The notes under the pieces are model-generated. The model was not told the DNA's origin, searched no databases, and saw only the letters and a list, made by a program, of their open reading frames with translations. The translations under genes were made by a program, and so were the position numbers. DNA of 64,000 nt from Candidatus Vicinibacter affinis (lineage in GTDB: Bacteria > Bacteroidota > Bacteroidia > Chitinophagales > Saprospiraceae): assembly GCA_016714365.1 (NCBI GenBank), contig JADJNH010000005.1, positions 3,014,501 to 3,078,500 of the forward strand, read 5' to 3'. Shown here piece after piece: positions 63,714 to 64,000 of this stretch (its first letter is position 1; every line of letters starts with the position of its first letter).

Positions 63714-64000
63714 ATGGATTACTTAGCGGCTTTTCGGGAAATTAAAGCCATCGTATTTGATATTGATGGAGTGTTTACTGACAATAAAATATTAGTTACT
63801 GAGGATGGTCAATTTTTGCGTACCATGAATGTGAGAGATGGGTATGCAGTGAAAAGAGCCATACAAGCTGGTATTAAAATTGGTATCATTTCCGGTGGAA
63901 AATCAATAGGCACAAAAAAAAGAATGGAGGTTTTGGGCGTTACCGATGTCCATTTGGGTATTGAAGAAAAACTTCCAGTCATGATAAAACTGCTTGAAGA
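63714..64000 (+). CDS. kdsC: KdsC-like HAD phosphatase (5' part)
   Basis: The window ends after about 95 codons. The visible part has the HAD catalytic motif IVFDIDGVFTDNKI (two Asp), followed by FLRTMNVRDGYAVKRAIQAG and IGIISGGKS, the KdsC pattern (3-deoxy-manno-octulosonate 8-phosphate phosphatase, Kdo and lipopolysaccharide synthesis). It starts six bases after the iscX stop. Whether the cell makes Kdo cannot be judged here. Confidence 0.85.
   Translation, partial: MDYLAAFREIKAIVFDIDGVFTDNKILVTEDGQFLRTMNVRDGYAVKRAIQAGIKIGIISGGKSIGTKKRMEVLGVTDVHLGIEEKLPVMIKLLE

Overview
The window looks like a chromosomal segment of a low-GC, gliding-lineage Bacteroidota, most likely of the Saprospiria type. 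This placement is inferred from protein features, not from a marker-gene search. Supporting signs are a PorP/SprF protein of the type IX secretion system (T9SS), several large secreted proteins with T9SS type A or type B (CHU_C) C-terminal sorting domains, the short Bacteroidota form of RpoD, GWxTD and choice-of-anchor B proteins, almost no Shine-Dalgarno sequences, and several promoters of the Bacteroidota form TTTG-N17-22-TAnnTTTG.

Region 1 (1-4148) reads as the right end of an integrated element. It carries a Type IIG (Eco57I-like) restriction-modification gene broken by one frameshift and a stand-alone RadC/JAB protein. It ends in a 3' fragment of tRNA-Met (CAU) that has lost its 5' acceptor strand, followed by a terminator. 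This is the expected layout of a tRNA-targeted island whose intact tRNA lies to the left, outside the window.

Region 2 (4446-20961) is dominated by exported proteins. It holds an uncharacterised anchored protein, a delta-60 repeat protein, an exported agmatine/peptidylarginine-deiminase-like enzyme, a CotH-kinase protein paired with an aryl-sulfotransferase, a metzincin protease with seven PKD domains in an alternating super-repeat, and a choice-of-anchor B protein. Most end in T9SS sorting domains.

Region 3 (21080-36450) mixes housekeeping and envelope genes: crotonase, a bactofilin/AtpZ/small membrane protein operon that lacks the rest of the ATP synthase genes, PorP, an HtrA-like protease overlapping a YbjN-like protein, CorA, TerC, a GNAT enzyme, LysS, a porin, and a tandem AAA+ protein with a duplicated N-terminal domain followed by a START-like protein.

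Region 4 (36669-58064) contains rpoD, a long-form GAPDH with an S41 protease, tsaC, a CHU_C surface protein, rplS, an SDR/M1 peptidase pair, a lipocalin-like/GWxTD pair, an S9 peptidase-lipoprotein-smpB overlap, aldehyde dehydrogenase, malic enzyme, and a tight M23 peptidase-peroxiredoxin-acylphosphatase run next to meaB.

Region 5 (58299-64000) is an ISC iron-sulfur assembly neighbourhood: iscS-iscU-iscA, then ruvB (opposite strand), icd, ferredoxin, iscX and the start of a kdsC-like phosphatase. iscR, hscA and hscB are absent from the window, although IscU keeps the LPPVK motif that HscA binds.

The best candidates for something undescribed are the tandem-AAA protein with its own duplicated beta-rich domain, the HtrA-like/YbjN-like overlapping pair, the sulfotransferase/CotH pair, and the island edge. 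Three apparent one-base deletions fall in the first 8 kb; assembly error and real decay cannot be told apart here.
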